Shown piece by piece: positions 19,223-28,096 of a stretch of 64,000 nt of DNA. Position numbers and translations under genes: made by a program. Origin of the DNA: Butyricimonas virosa. Lineage in GTDB: Bacteria > Bacteroidota > Bacteroidia > Bacteroidales > Marinifilaceae. The notes under the pieces are model-generated. The model saw only the letters and a list, made by a program, of their open reading frames with translations, ran no database searches and had not been told where the DNA came from. Position 1 is the first letter of the stretch, and every line of letters begins with the position of its first letter. The DNA lies in contig NZ_CP102269.1 in assembly GCF_025148635.1 (NCBI RefSeq), positions 2,046,001-2,110,000 on the forward strand, given 5' to 3'.

Positions 19223-20305
19223 TTATTGATTCAAGATAAACTGGTTCATCTTGTCGAATTGTCCTTCCATGTCTTGTAATAACCTTACTTGAACTTTAGC
19301 CCGTTGCAGGTTATGTTCAGGATAGGTGATCGGGTAATAATGATCCCCGTCCAGGTAATCTGTCAAAAAACGGACGGCTTGTAAGTAGGTCATCAGCGTG
19401 CATCCTTGTGCAAGGGTCTTTTTTTCCTTGAGTGTGAAAAGGTGCTTGGCTTTTTCCATGAACCCGGCGGTGAAAGCCTCAAAATAATTCATGTTAAAAT
19501 GAACCTCGTCAAGATTGCGGGTTTCTTCCCCGGCCGTGTTACAAGACGAGCGAATGGCATCCCCGAAGTCGTAATGCACGATTCCCGGCATCACGGTGTC
19601 CAGATCGATCACGCATAACGGGTGATCATTGTGGTCGAACAGGAGATTATTTGCTTTCGTGTCGTTGTGCGTGACCCGGAGCGGCAGAATACCCTCGTCT
19701 TTCATCCGTTGTAATTCTAACATCTCGTTATCGAACTTTTTCAGGTATTCGAGGAGTTCCTTGCTCGCCTCGATCCGGTCCGGTTCGGCTTTAGCTAGGG
19801 CCTCTTTTAATTCTCGTTGGCGGCGGGGAACGTTGTGGAAAAGCGGGATTGTCTCGATCAACAATTTCGCGTCAAAATCGGAAATCCGGTTCTCGAATTC
19901 TCCGAACCCGATACCCACTTGATAAGCGATCTGGGAATCCGGGATAACATCGTAGCTCTTTGATCCTTTGATAAAGAGTGATAACGTCCAGTAGTTCCCC
20001 TCGTAATCCTTGTAGTAAGCGTTTCCTTTGTCCGTGTAAAAATACGTGATGTATTTGCGGGTGATATCGCTCACTTTATGCCGGATAAGTCGGTTGCGGA
20101 TATGCCCGCACACCAGTTCTTTGTTTCGTACCAGTTTCGGGATGTCCTTGAACACGTTACCGTTGATTCTTTGGAGAATGTACTCGACATCCTCGTCCAC
20201 TTTCACCAGATAGGTGTCGTTTATATGGCCAGAACCGTACGGTGTAGCGGATATAAACCGCCCGCTCGATACGAACGTGTCGTAAATTCTCTTCAGTTTG
20301 TCCAT
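19223..20305 (-). CDS. Aminoglycoside-phosphotransferase-fold sugar kinase (NahK-like)
   Basis: 360 residues. The APH/choline-kinase fold is shown by YGSGHINDTYLV (about 23-34, nucleotide loop), EYILQRINGNVF, the catalytic loop HNDTKANNLLFD (about 213-224) and the metal Asp in VIDLDTVMPG (about 232-241). The N-terminal pattern and length match N-acetylhexosamine 1-kinase (NahK) of the lacto-N-biose pathway. Its neighbour is a nucleotidyltransferase, so the pair could phosphorylate a free sugar at C1 and then make the NDP-sugar. The sugar is unknown. Confidence 0.8.
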   Translation of the reverse strand: MDKLKRIYDTFVSSGRFISATPYGSGHINDTYLVKVDEDVEYILQRINGNVFKDIPKLVRNKELVCGHIRNRLIRHKVSDITRKYITYFYTDKGNAYYKDYEGNYWTLSLFIKGSKSYDVIPDSQIAYQVGIGFGEFENRISDFDAKLLIETIPLFHNVPRRQRELKEALAKAEPDRIEASKELLEYLKKFDNEMLELQRMKDEGILPLRVTHNDTKANNLLFDHNDHPLCVIDLDTVMPGIVHYDFGDAIRSSCNTAGEETRNLDEVHFNMNYFEAFTAGFMEKAKHLFTLKEKKTLAQGCTLMTYLQAVRFLTDYLDGDHYYPITYPEHNLQRAKVQVRLLQDMEGQFDKMNQFILNQ

Positions 20306-20344
20306 GCTTAGTTGTTTTTTAATGTTTACCCGTTTTTATGCTAT

Positions 20345-21247
20345 TTACTGCCCCATGTCAGTGTATAATCCTTCCCCGTCGAATTTCTGCAAGGCATTGT
20401 TTACCAGCTCTGAGTCCTCTTTGTATGTTACGCCGAACCATTGGGCACTGGTGTTTAAGACTTTTACTTTCACGGCCTTTTGCTTGATGAGTTCGTCCAC
20501 CACGAAAGGTATGTAAATCTCCGCCTTGGGATTTTCGCTGTTCTTGTGGTAAAACTCGATGAATTGTTTTTCGATTTCCTCGAAAAGCATGGGCGAGAAT
20601 CCCCAGAAATTCATGGAAACCACGTCGTCCTCATGCAGTACAACCCCTGAATTCAAATCTTTAATCGTATCACCTTCCCGGCCAATTTTCGTGCGTTCGG
20701 TGATACTGGTCAAGAAATTGTCCCCGTCTACCGTGCATATTCCTCTGGATACTGTCCCGTTCTCGGATAGCGTGGCTGCCAACCGGTAGCCGGCTAGGCT
20801 GAAACATCTCTCGTCAGTATTGCTAGCCACGAAATCGTGCATTTTCACGAAGGCATCCCGTCCGTAAAAGTCGTCAGCGTTGATAGCGATAAACGGTTCG
20901 TGAATATGGTCTTTTGCGGCCCAGATGGCGTGAGCTGTTCCCCAGGGTTTCTCCCGCTGGATCGGGGGTAGATTACCGGGCAGTTGATCCATTTCCTGGA
21001 AACAGTACACGGTTTCAACCAGGCTTTCGGCATATTTTCCCACGGCCTCTTTGAATTCGTTCTCGAAACTCCGGCGGATGATGAAAACAATTTTGTCAAA
21101 TCCCGCATGTACGGCATCATAGATTGAATAATGCAACAATGTTTTTTTGTGGGGGCCGAGTAGTGCTAGTTGTTTTAAGCTACCGAACCGTGAACCCATG
21201 CCTGCTGCCATAATGAGCAAGGTCGTTTTATTCTTCGTAGTCTCCAT
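20345..21247 (-). CDS. Sugar-phosphate nucleotidyltransferase
   Basis: 300 residues. The N-terminal signature LLIMAAGMGSRFGSLKQL (residues 10-27) is the NTP-binding loop of the GlmU/RfbA-like nucleotidyltransferase family. AINADDFYG (about 125) supplies the metal-binding Asp. It would join a sugar 1-phosphate to a nucleotide with release of pyrophosphate. It lies 39 bp upstream of the NahK-like kinase on the same strand. A TAGCTTTG -7 box lies at 21290-21297. Base preference (UTP or other) cannot be told. Confidence 0.82.
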   Translation of the reverse strand: METTKNKTTLLIMAAGMGSRFGSLKQLALLGPHKKTLLHYSIYDAVHAGFDKIVFIIRRSFENEFKEAVGKYAESLVETVYCFQEMDQLPGNLPPIQREKPWGTAHAIWAAKDHIHEPFIAINADDFYGRDAFVKMHDFVASNTDERCFSLAGYRLAATLSENGTVSRGICTVDGDNFLTSITERTKIGREGDTIKDLNSGVVLHEDDVVSMNFWGFSPMLFEEIEKQFIEFYHKNSENPKAEIYIPFVVDELIKQKAVKVKVLNTSAQWFGVTYKEDSELVNNALQKFDGEGLYTDMGQ

Positions 21248-21365
21248 GTTTTTATATTTAATCTTTTACTTGTATTACCTTCTTTCGGGCAAAGCTAATA
21301 AAAACTGCGGAAAGAATCTAGCAAGTCATGTTTTGTTTTATTTCGGGTGAAAATTTTTGCCGTTT

Positions 21366-22679
21366 TTATGTTTCATCCCCTTCTGAGAACGAATCCAATA
21401 ATGCGTTTTGTTCCTCCTTAGCCGGAAGTGCTTCGACCGAGCGAAGCTGTCTTTGTATGGCGCGGGTTCGTTTTCCCATGACTTCTTCCAGTTGGTTATT
21501 GGCGGTTTGAAGGTTCTTCTGGGCTTTCTCCAGAAGTCCCCCGAACTTCTCGAATTCGGCTTTCACACCGCCAAGAATGCGCCACACCTCGCTACTACGT
21601 TTTTGGATGGCAAGCGTGCGGAATCCCATTTGCAGGCTGTTGAGAATCGCTGCCAGCGTGGTGGGCCCCGTGACAATCACGTGGTATTCCTGCTGTAATT
21701 GTTCGAGCAAAGCAGCCCGGCGGGTAACCTCGCCGTATATGCTTTCGAAAGGCAAGAACATGATCCCGAAGTCCGTGGTGTGCGGTGGGGCCAGGTATTT
21801 GTCCCGGATGTCCTTTGCCATGCCGCGAATGGTCTGTTCGAGTATGCGGGAAGTAGTTTCCACTCGTTGCAAATCTCCGGATTCGTAGGCATCAAGGAGT
21901 TGTTCGTAAACGTCCTTTGGGAACTTGGCATCGATGGGAAGATAGACCGATTCGTCACCTTCCGCCCGTCCGGGAAGTTTCACGGCGAACTCGACCAGCT
22001 TGTCGGATCCGGGTTTGGTCTTCACGTTTGTGTCATATTGATCCGAGGCTAGGATCTGTTCCAGTAGCATGGAAAGTTGTACTTCCCCGATCGTTCCCCG
22101 TATTTTCACGTTACTAAGCACCCGTTTTAGTCCACCTACATCTTGTGCCAGCGTCTGCATTTCTCCTAGTCCCTTCTGCACATTTTCCAGTTGCTTGCTG
22201 ACGAGTTCGAACGATTGCCCGATGCGTTCGTGTAGGGTCTTCTGTAATTTTTCATCCACGGTGGCTCGCATTTCTTCCAACTTCTTTTCCGTGTTTTGCA
22301 GGAGTTCCTGTTGACGGAGTGATAGCTCTCCGAATTTTTCCCGTTGCAGGCGGTTGAATAATTCCATGCTTTCGGCAAAACTTTTCTGGAAAGCTTGTAT
22401 GGCGGAGTTGGTTTGGGTGGTGATATTCTTCAAGGTTTCCCGGTGTTCTGTCCGGAAATGGTTGAGGGTAGAGGCGAGTTCTTCCCGGTCCTTGCGGGAG
22501 CGGTTCTCGTCGTTTTCCCGGTTATAACGGGATTCGTCCCGAATCACTTTTTCGAGGTCCGAGATGGACCGTGATACCTCCTGGGCGGTGTTGTTCTTGC
22601 GGGAACGAACGTGCAATCCGATGAGGATCATGTTGAGAACGAGAAGTAAAACGCAAGATATAAGTATAAATAATTCCAT
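21366..22679 (-). CDS. rmuC: DNA recombination protein RmuC
   Basis: 437 residues: one N-terminal membrane segment (LFILISCVLLLVLNMILIGL), a long coiled coil (about 35-170), then the RmuC nuclease-like core (FAVKLPGRAEGDESVYLPIDAKFP, about 225-250, and TDFGIMFLPFESIYGEV, about 305-320) and a C-terminal coiled coil. RmuC limits inversions at short inverted repeats in E. coli. The PIDAKFP motif is the probable active site of the PD-(D/E)XK-like core. The gene stands alone. A TATTTTTG box lies just upstream (22701-22708, minus strand). Confidence 0.9.
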   Translation of the reverse strand: MELFILISCVLLLVLNMILIGLHVRSRKNNTAQEVSRSISDLEKVIRDESRYNRENDENRSRKDREELASTLNHFRTEHRETLKNITTQTNSAIQAFQKSFAESMELFNRLQREKFGELSLRQQELLQNTEKKLEEMRATVDEKLQKTLHERIGQSFELVSKQLENVQKGLGEMQTLAQDVGGLKRVLSNVKIRGTIGEVQLSMLLEQILASDQYDTNVKTKPGSDKLVEFAVKLPGRAEGDESVYLPIDAKFPKDVYEQLLDAYESGDLQRVETTSRILEQTIRGMAKDIRDKYLAPPHTTDFGIMFLPFESIYGEVTRRAALLEQLQQEYHVIVTGPTTLAAILNSLQMGFRTLAIQKRSSEVWRILGGVKAEFEKFGGLLEKAQKNLQTANNQLEEVMGKRTRAIQRQLRSVEALPAKEEQNALLDSFSEGDET

Positions 22680-22719
22680 ATTTCTGAACCTTTAGTTGTT
22701 CAAAAATATGGAAAATAAC

Positions 22720-23283
22720 TCAGAGTTTGGTCAACTCTTCTTGAATTTGTTCTTGCCCGTGCGGGACGAAGATGAGGGCGGTAGTGTCGTACCCTCTGCG
22801 CTGAGCCCGTTGCATCAAGTCTTTCAGTTTGTTAGGCGGGAGCTTCGGTGTACGGCTTACGATCCAGAGATGATCGCATTGGGAACTTCCGATAAGGGCT
22901 GCGCTGTAATCTTTCTCGACTTCCAGGATGTGGTAGTCCGTGTTGAAGATCAGAAAAAAGGTCACTTTTAGGACTCCCGGTTGAGTCGTGTCCGGGATAT
23001 GAACGTGGCCCACGATTTCTTTTTTCTCACCCCGGAGACTGTCTTGGTAACCTCGTCCGATAACCTTGATGCTTCCATCGGGTTTGATGGTGTACTCGGT
23101 CGTCACCCCGACCAAGCCTCGTTCGAAAGGGTGGTCAAAGCGTGCGATTTCGTACCACAGACCAACATACTTTTTTAAATTTAGTGTGTCTATAGCTCGA
23201 TTATCAATGATCTTGTCGGATTGTGCTGTTGCTGCTATGATATTGCATCCGACGAGCAATATGGCTAATAAGAAGGATTTCAT
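22720..23283 (-). CDS. blc: Lipocalin (Blc-like)
   Basis: 187 residues. The lipocalin GxW signature is present in LKKYVGLWYEIARFDHPFERG (about 38-58), followed by the eight-strand barrel (VTTEYTIKPDGSIKV, VTFFLIFNTDYHILEV) and the IVSRTPKLP segment. The N-terminus holds both a signal peptide and a lipobox-like LVGC (Cys13), so it may be a lipoprotein, as E. coli Blc is. Blc binds lysophospholipids and is linked to envelope maintenance. It lies 40 bp upstream of rmuC with the same orientation. Confidence 0.87.
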   Translation of the reverse strand: MKSFLLAILLVGCNIIAATAQSDKIIDNRAIDTLNLKKYVGLWYEIARFDHPFERGLVGVTTEYTIKPDGSIKVIGRGYQDSLRGEKKEIVGHVHIPDTTQPGVLKVTFFLIFNTDYHILEVEKDYSAALIGSSQCDHLWIVSRTPKLPPNKLKDLMQRAQRRGYDTTALIFVPHGQEQIQEELTKL

Positions 23284-23736
23284 ACTATGAGTTGATAATT
23301 AGGTGTTTAGTTTCTCGTAATACGAGAAGTTGGGGTCTGATGTTCGTTTATAAGATTTATAAAGTCTGTAAAGTTCATAACGTCTTTTGGGGGAGTGCTG
23401 GGTTTGTGAGAGGGGAGGCTTGTATTTAATGGGGTGTTCATCCTTTTTGCCCCTCGTGTTTGTAAAGAATTTGTTTTTACTAATTGATTTCTACCTGATT
23501 ATAACCGAAAGTAACATTTTAATTAAAGTATATGAATATTATATGAACCTTATTATATATAAGGTTCATATAAGGTTTCTATAAGGTATCTATAAGGTTT
23601 ATGACGGTAATCATCCGGAATAACTCACCTTATAGTAATCTGATATATGCTTTGTTGGGTGCTAAGTTTTACCATAGAGAGAATGGTCTGATTTGTTGGT
23701 CAGTCTTCTTGTGTTTATAAAAGGGAATATGGTAGG
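23284..23736. other. 453-bp gene-free stretch, AT-rich
   Basis: No coding potential or RNA gene is seen. It holds a stretch of short TTATAAAGTC-like repeats (about 23344-23380) and, at 23541-23600, the hairpin and 11-bp tandem repeat listed separately. Confidence 0.6.
23541..23600. repeat. 13-bp inverted repeat plus 11-bp tandem repeat
   Basis: ATATGAACCTTAT (23541-23553) and its perfect complement ATAAGGTTCATAT (23559-23571) form a hairpin. The right arm is also the first of 3.8 tandem 11-bp units: ATAAGGTTCAT, ATAAGGTTTCT, ATAAGGTATCT, ATAAGGTTT. It lies about 140 bp beyond the 3' end of rlmN. Confidence 0.8.
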
Positions 23737-24771
23737 TTAACTATTTTTGTTGGCCAATTGCCCGCAAGCCGCATCAATATCTTTTCCTTTGCTGCGACGG
23801 ACATTCACCACGATATTTTTGCTTTCGAGGTAGCGAACAAATTGGTCCCTGCTGGCATCCGGGCTGTGACGGTAGGGGGCATTGTCCACTTCGTTGTACT
23901 CGATAATGTTGATTTTCACGGGAAATTGCCGGCAGAACAAGGCGAGTGCCTTGGCATCGTCGAGACTATCATTGACACCTTTCAGTAACAGGTACTCGAA
24001 CGTGGGACGTGTCCCCGTTTTATCCACGAAATACCGGATGGCCTCGGCGAGTTTGGTAAGCGGGTAAGCCTTGTTTATCGGCATGATTTTATCCCGGGTC
24101 GTGTTGACAGCCGAATGGAGCGAGATGGCAAGGTTGAAACGAACGTCGTCATCTGCCAGTCGCTTGATGCCTTCCACGATGCCGGAGGTGGATAGCGTGA
24201 GGCGATAGGGGGACATTCCTAATCCATCCTCTGCCGTGATGCGTTCAATGGCGGCAAGGACATTCTCGTAGTTTAGGAGCGGTTCGCCCATGCCCATGAG
24301 TACGATGTTGGATAACGGTAGTCCCCGTTCTTCTCCCAGGCGTTTCACGGCAACGACTTGGTCGAATATTTCTTCCGGCAGCAGGTTCCGAGTAAATCCT
24401 AACCCACCCGTGGCACAAAAGCTACATTTTAGTTTGCATCCGACTTGCGAGGAGACGCACACGGTCGATTTATCCTTGCTTGGGATAAGTACAGTTTCAA
24501 TCAAGTTCCCGTCAGGAAGGGTAAAGCCGAGTTTTGTCGTACCGTCACTACTCTCTTGTTTATGGGTGAGCGTGGCTGTTTGCAGGATAAAGTGATTGTT
24601 CAAAAATTCCCGGAAATCTTTTGATAAGTTGGTCATGTCCTCGAAACGGGTCACTCCCTTTTGCCAAAGCCACTGCCAGATTTGTTTAGCCCGGAATGCT
24701 TTTTCCCCGTGTTGTACGAGGACGTTTGCTAACTCTTGTAACGTGTACGCTCTTATATTCGTTTTTTCCAT
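23737..24771 (-). CDS. rlmN: Dual-specificity RNA methyltransferase RlmN
   Basis: 344 residues from the Met at 24771 (MEKTNIRAYTLQELANVL). A Met 11 residues earlier (24804) lies upstream of a TATTTTTG -7 box at 24791-24798 and so cannot be the start. This radical-SAM enzyme methylates C2 of A2503 in 23S rRNA and A37 in some tRNAs. The iron-sulfur triad is CKLKCSFC (about 113-120), the SAM site includes GMGEPLLNYENV, and the methyl-carrying cysteine is in IDAACGQL near the C-terminus. All key residues are present. Confidence 0.95.
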   Translation of the reverse strand: MEKTNIRAYTLQELANVLVQHGEKAFRAKQIWQWLWQKGVTRFEDMTNLSKDFREFLNNHFILQTATLTHKQESSDGTTKLGFTLPDGNLIETVLIPSKDKSTVCVSSQVGCKLKCSFCATGGLGFTRNLLPEEIFDQVVAVKRLGEERGLPLSNIVLMGMGEPLLNYENVLAAIERITAEDGLGMSPYRLTLSTSGIVEGIKRLADDDVRFNLAISLHSAVNTTRDKIMPINKAYPLTKLAEAIRYFVDKTGTRPTFEYLLLKGVNDSLDDAKALALFCRQFPVKINIIEYNEVDNAPYRHSPDASRDQFVRYLESKNIVVNVRRSKGKDIDAACGQLANKNS

Positions 24772-25142
24772 GTCATCACTTTTTGCGTTGCAAAAATACA
24801 ACAAGAAAATGAGACGGACTTTATAATTATGGAAGAATGTTGTGAATTGATAGTTTGGAAAAATATATCATTTTTAATAAATAGTGATTGAAAAAATAAA
24901 GGAGAAAGTGTGGAATTTAATAATATGAAGTGGTCGATGAGATCTAACAGGATAAAAAGACGAGATTAATTTACTCTGACAGCGTGCTGTAAAATGTTAT
25001 AATAATATTAAATCACGGTGAGTTACATAAGGTTTCATAGAATTAAATTGTATATTCGCGATCGTTTGTGAGGGGGCGAGGGCATAATTTGACAGGAATT
25101 GAATTAGATCAGATTATATAATTAAACGTGAAATTTAAACAG
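24772..25142. other. 371-bp divergent intergenic region
   Basis: Holds the rlmN -7 element on the minus strand (24791-24798) and, for the S46 peptidase, only a near-match TATATTCG (about 25050). Otherwise A/T-rich with nothing recognisable. Confidence 0.5.
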
Positions 25143-27305
25143 ATGAAGAGAGTTTTTATTATTGTATTTGCTTTGCTTTCAACGTCAATCGTGCGGGCGG
25201 ATGAAGGTATGTGGCTTTTGTCATTGCTCGGGAAAAATATCGAGCAAATGCAGGCACAAGGCTGCAAATTGACTGCGGAAGATATTTATTCCGTGAACCA
25301 AGCGTCATTGAAAGATGCGATCGTTGGATTAGGAAACGCCGGACGTCCTTTCTGGCATTTCTGTTCCGGAGAGATCATTTCGGACAAAGGATTGGTGTTG
25401 ACGAACCACCACTGCGGATTCGGAGTGATTCAACAGCACTCAACCGTGGAACATGACTACTTGTCAAACGGTTTCTGGGCTTACAAGTATAGCGAAGAGT
25501 TACCGAATCCCGGTATTACTGCATCTATCCTGCAACGAATGGAAGATGTGACTGATCAAGTGAATGCAGTTTTGAACGATAAAATGTCAGAAGAGGAACG
25601 TGCTGCAGCTATCAATGCTATTTCTAAACAAATTTCTGCCAAGGCTGTGCAAGGAACAAACCTTCACGCGCAGGTACAGGATATGTTCGAGGGAAATCAG
25701 TTCTTCTTGTTGGTTTACAAAATCTATCAAGATGTTCGTTTAGTAGGCGCACCGGCTCAAAGTATGGGTAAATTCGGTGGTGACACGGATAACTGGTCTT
25801 GGCCCCGTCACACGGCAGACTTTTGTATGATGCGTATTTACACGGGTCCTGACGGAGAACCGGCTCCTTATAACACGAATAATATTCCGTTGAAACCGAA
25901 ACATCATTTGCCTGTTTCTGCAAAAGGTGTACAAGATGGTGATTTCGCCATGATCATGGGATTCCCCGGAACAACCGATCGTTTCTTAACTAGTTTTGGT
26001 TTGAAAGAGACGATGGATGTAACCAATGATATTCGTTACAAAGTACGTACAGAGAAGTTGCGTATCATGAAAGAAGGAATGGACGCCGCTGCTGCCACCC
26101 GTATTCAATATGCATCTAAATATGCATCATGTGCAAACTATTGGAAATATTCTCACGAGCAAAATATCGCTTTAGAGAATCTGAACACGATGGGCGAAAA
26201 AGAGAAAATCGAGCGTGAATTTACTGCTTGGGTGAATGCTGATCCGGCTCGCAAAGCTAAATATGGTAATGCTTTGACTTTGATCAAAGAGGGTTACGAG
26301 GCTATGCACCCGTATAACGTGGCTATGTCTTATATGCAGGAGGCAGCATTACAAGGTCCTGAAGTTCCCTTGTTTGCCTTCCAGGTGGCTAATACCTTGG
26401 AAAAAGCTTTGGATGCAGATACCCCGGCTGAAATGAAGGGAATGTACCTTGAAGCTATCAAGAAGAATGCAGCAGGTTTCTTTAAAGATTTCAACAAAGA
26501 TGTTGACAAAAATTTGATGGCTGCTTTGTTCAAAATTTATAGCGATAACGTGGCTGCTGAATGGCATCCGGAAGTGATCAATTTGATCAACAAGAAATAT
26601 AAAGGTAATTACGAGAAATTCGCTAAAGAATTGTCTGACAAATCTATTTTTACGGATGAGGCTCGTTTGAACGCATTCCTTGAAAAACCGGATATGAAGA
26701 AATTGAATAAAGATTTGGGTTATATCACGGGAAAGAGCCTGTTCGAGGTTTACCAGAAATTAAGCGGGGAAATGAGTTCTATGCGTAGCAATATTGCCAA
26801 AGGAGATCGTTTGTTCGTGAATGGATTGATGGCAATGGAACCGAACAAAGTATGGGCTCCGAACGCTAACTCTACTATCCGTTTGACTTATGGAAACGTG
26901 AAGAGCTACAAGCCGAGAGATGCCGTGTTCTATGATTATTACACTACGTTAACCGGTGTTATGGAAAAAGAAGGCCCGAAAGGTGGCGAATTCGAAGTTC
27001 CGCAAAATTTGAAAGATTTGTATTATGCAAAGAATTTCGGACGTTACGGTGCTGACAACATTTCCGTGAACTTCATCACGAACAATGATATTACAGGTGG
27101 TAACTCCGGTTCTCCGGTTATCAATGGTAACGGCGAGTTGATCGGAACCGCATTTGACGGAAACTCCGAGGCTATGTCCGGTGATATTGATTTCGAGGAA
27201 AACTTGCAAAGATGTATCAACTTGGATGCTCGTTATATGTTGTTCATCGTGGACAAGATTGCGAATGCGCAGAATTTGATTAACGAGATGACGATTGTAT
27301 TCTAG
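25143..27305 (+). CDS. S46-family dipeptidyl-peptidase (DPP7-like)
   Basis: 720 residues from the ATG at 25143 (MKRVFIIVFALLSTSIVRADEG). The GTG five codons upstream is not needed. A signal peptide ending ...VRA targets it to the periplasm. S46 enzymes release dipeptides from peptide N-termini and feed amino-acid fermentation. The catalytic His is in LTNHHCGFG (about 85) and the catalytic Ser in GGNSGSPV (about 652). Eighteen residues after the Ser is Gly (FDGN), the position where P. gingivalis DPP7 has Gly673 and DPP11 has Arg673. This points to DPP7-like preference for hydrophobic rather than acidic P1 residues. That last step is inference. Confidence 0.9.
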   Translation: MKRVFIIVFALLSTSIVRADEGMWLLSLLGKNIEQMQAQGCKLTAEDIYSVNQASLKDAIVGLGNAGRPFWHFCSGEIISDKGLVLTNHHCGFGVIQQHSTVEHDYLSNGFWAYKYSEELPNPGITASILQRMEDVTDQVNAVLNDKMSEEERAAAINAISKQISAKAVQGTNLHAQVQDMFEGNQFFLLVYKIYQDVRLVGAPAQSMGKFGGDTDNWSWPRHTADFCMMRIYTGPDGEPAPYNTNNIPLKPKHHLPVSAKGVQDGDFAMIMGFPGTTDRFLTSFGLKETMDVTNDIRYKVRTEKLRIMKEGMDAAAATRIQYASKYASCANYWKYSHEQNIALENLNTMGEKEKIEREFTAWVNADPARKAKYGNALTLIKEGYEAMHPYNVAMSYMQEAALQGPEVPLFAFQVANTLEKALDADTPAEMKGMYLEAIKKNAAGFFKDFNKDVDKNLMAALFKIYSDNVAAEWHPEVINLINKKYKGNYEKFAKELSDKSIFTDEARLNAFLEKPDMKKLNKDLGYITGKSLFEVYQKLSGEMSSMRSNIAKGDRLFVNGLMAMEPNKVWAPNANSTIRLTYGNVKSYKPRDAVFYDYYTTLTGVMEKEGPKGGEFEVPQNLKDLYYAKNFGRYGADNISVNFITNNDITGGNSGSPVINGNGELIGTAFDGNSEAMSGDIDFEENLQRCINLDARYMLFIVDKIANAQNLINEMTIVF

Positions 27306-27332
27306 TTCGTCTATAAAGTTTAAAAGTTATAA

Positions 27333-27377
27333 AGTCCCTAAGGTCTACCATGGAATCCGGACCTTAGGGATTTTTTT
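27333..27377 (+). terminator. Terminator after the S46 peptidase
   Basis: TCCCTAAGGTC pairs with GACCTTAGGGA, followed by seven T. Confidence 0.9.
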
Positions 27378-27609
27378 ATGTACGTTATTTCTTAAAGTAA
27401 TATTTTTACATATACTATAATTTTCCATAGTTAAATGTATTTAAGTGTTTGGGTATATACAGAAGAAGGGTGTTTCAAAGCATAAGACGATGGAGATACT
27501 AATATTTTTTTTGTGCTGTATGAACAGCATCTTATCAACGATTTTCAGTTTGTAAAAATTGTTGCGCTTGCAATATAGTTATATTTTTGAATATTTTTTT
27601 TGTAAATCA

Positions 27610-27640
27610 TTTGCTTGTCAAATTAATATCTTTACATTTG
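27610..27640 (+). promoter_or_regulatory. Bacteroidetes promoter ahead of the cobalamin riboswitch
   Basis: TTTG (27610-27613), 19 bp, TACATTTG (27633-27640): a perfect consensus match. Transcription would begin near 27647, about 40 bases before the riboswitch and 510 bases before the first coding region. Confidence 0.75.
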
Positions 27641-27685
27641 TATTGAGTTCTTATTAAAGATTTAAAAATGGCATTTGTTATATAT

Positions 27686-27866
27686 TAAAGGTTCATGCTT
27701 TGATAGAAATCATAGTTCGATTAAAAGGGAATATCGTGTAAATCGATAACTGTTCCCGCAGCTGTAATTCCTAATTTCATTAAGAAATTAATTTCCAGAA
27801 ATATGTCACTGTTCATCTATAACGGGAAGACTCTGGAAAAGGGATGAGTCAGAAGACCTGCCTTTA
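27686..27866 (+). promoter_or_regulatory. Cobalamin (B12) riboswitch
   Basis: The conserved cobalamin aptamer blocks occur in order: AAAGGTTC opening P1, TTAAAAGGGAA, CTGTTCCCGCAGCTGTAA, ATGTCACTG, ACGGGAAGACTCTG, GGGATGAGTCAGAAGACC and the closing TGCCTTT (the 'B12 box' AGTCAGAAGACCTGCC at 27847-27862). In known cases the aptamer represses the downstream gene when adenosylcobalamin or a related cobamide is abundant. Usual targets are btuB, cobalamin synthesis or B12-independent enzymes. Here the next genes are CDC-like lipoproteins. A terminator hairpin 100 bases downstream could be the expression platform. Confidence 0.93.
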
Positions 27867-27965
27867 TAATACTTATATTTTACTTTTGCGGAGGACAAGA
27901 GGAAAAATACTTCAAGAGAGTGTGTATTCAAGAGTAAGTTTAGTATTATTTGTTGTATAAATGGA

Positions 27966-28002
27966 ACGCTTATCTATAATAGGTAAGCGTGTATTGTTTT
28001 TT
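27966..28002 (+). terminator. Intrinsic terminator downstream of the riboswitch
   Basis: ACGCTTATCT pairs with AGGTAAGCGT around ATAAT, followed by a T-rich tract. It could be the switchable part of the riboswitch or the end of a former short transcript. Confidence 0.65.
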
Positions 28003-28018
28003 GTTTAATTAAAAAGGA

Positions 28019-28096
28019 AGACGTTGCCTTAACCATTTCGAAGGGGTACTTGGCAACGTCTGGTCTTTCTTAAAAAGAAAGGAGGTACGAATGTAA
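28019..28096 (+). promoter_or_regulatory. Leader hairpin, extended Shine-Dalgarno and ATG-TAA start-stop pair
   Basis: AGACGTTGCC (28019-28028) and GGCAACGTCT (28052-28061) form a 10-bp stem. Then CTTTCTT/AAGAAAG (about 28065-28081) form a smaller stem overlapping AGAAAGGAGGT, complementary to the 3' end of 16S rRNA over 11 bases. Five bases behind GGAGG is ATG (28091) followed at once by TAA. Such a strong Shine-Dalgarno is very unusual in Bacteroidetes. A start-stop pair could park ribosomes and control the lipoprotein gene 62 bp further on. Confidence 0.55.

Noticed and set aside
23541..23600. Possible CRISPR array
   Set aside because: The repeat unit is 11 bp with no spacers between units, and there are no cas genes in the window.
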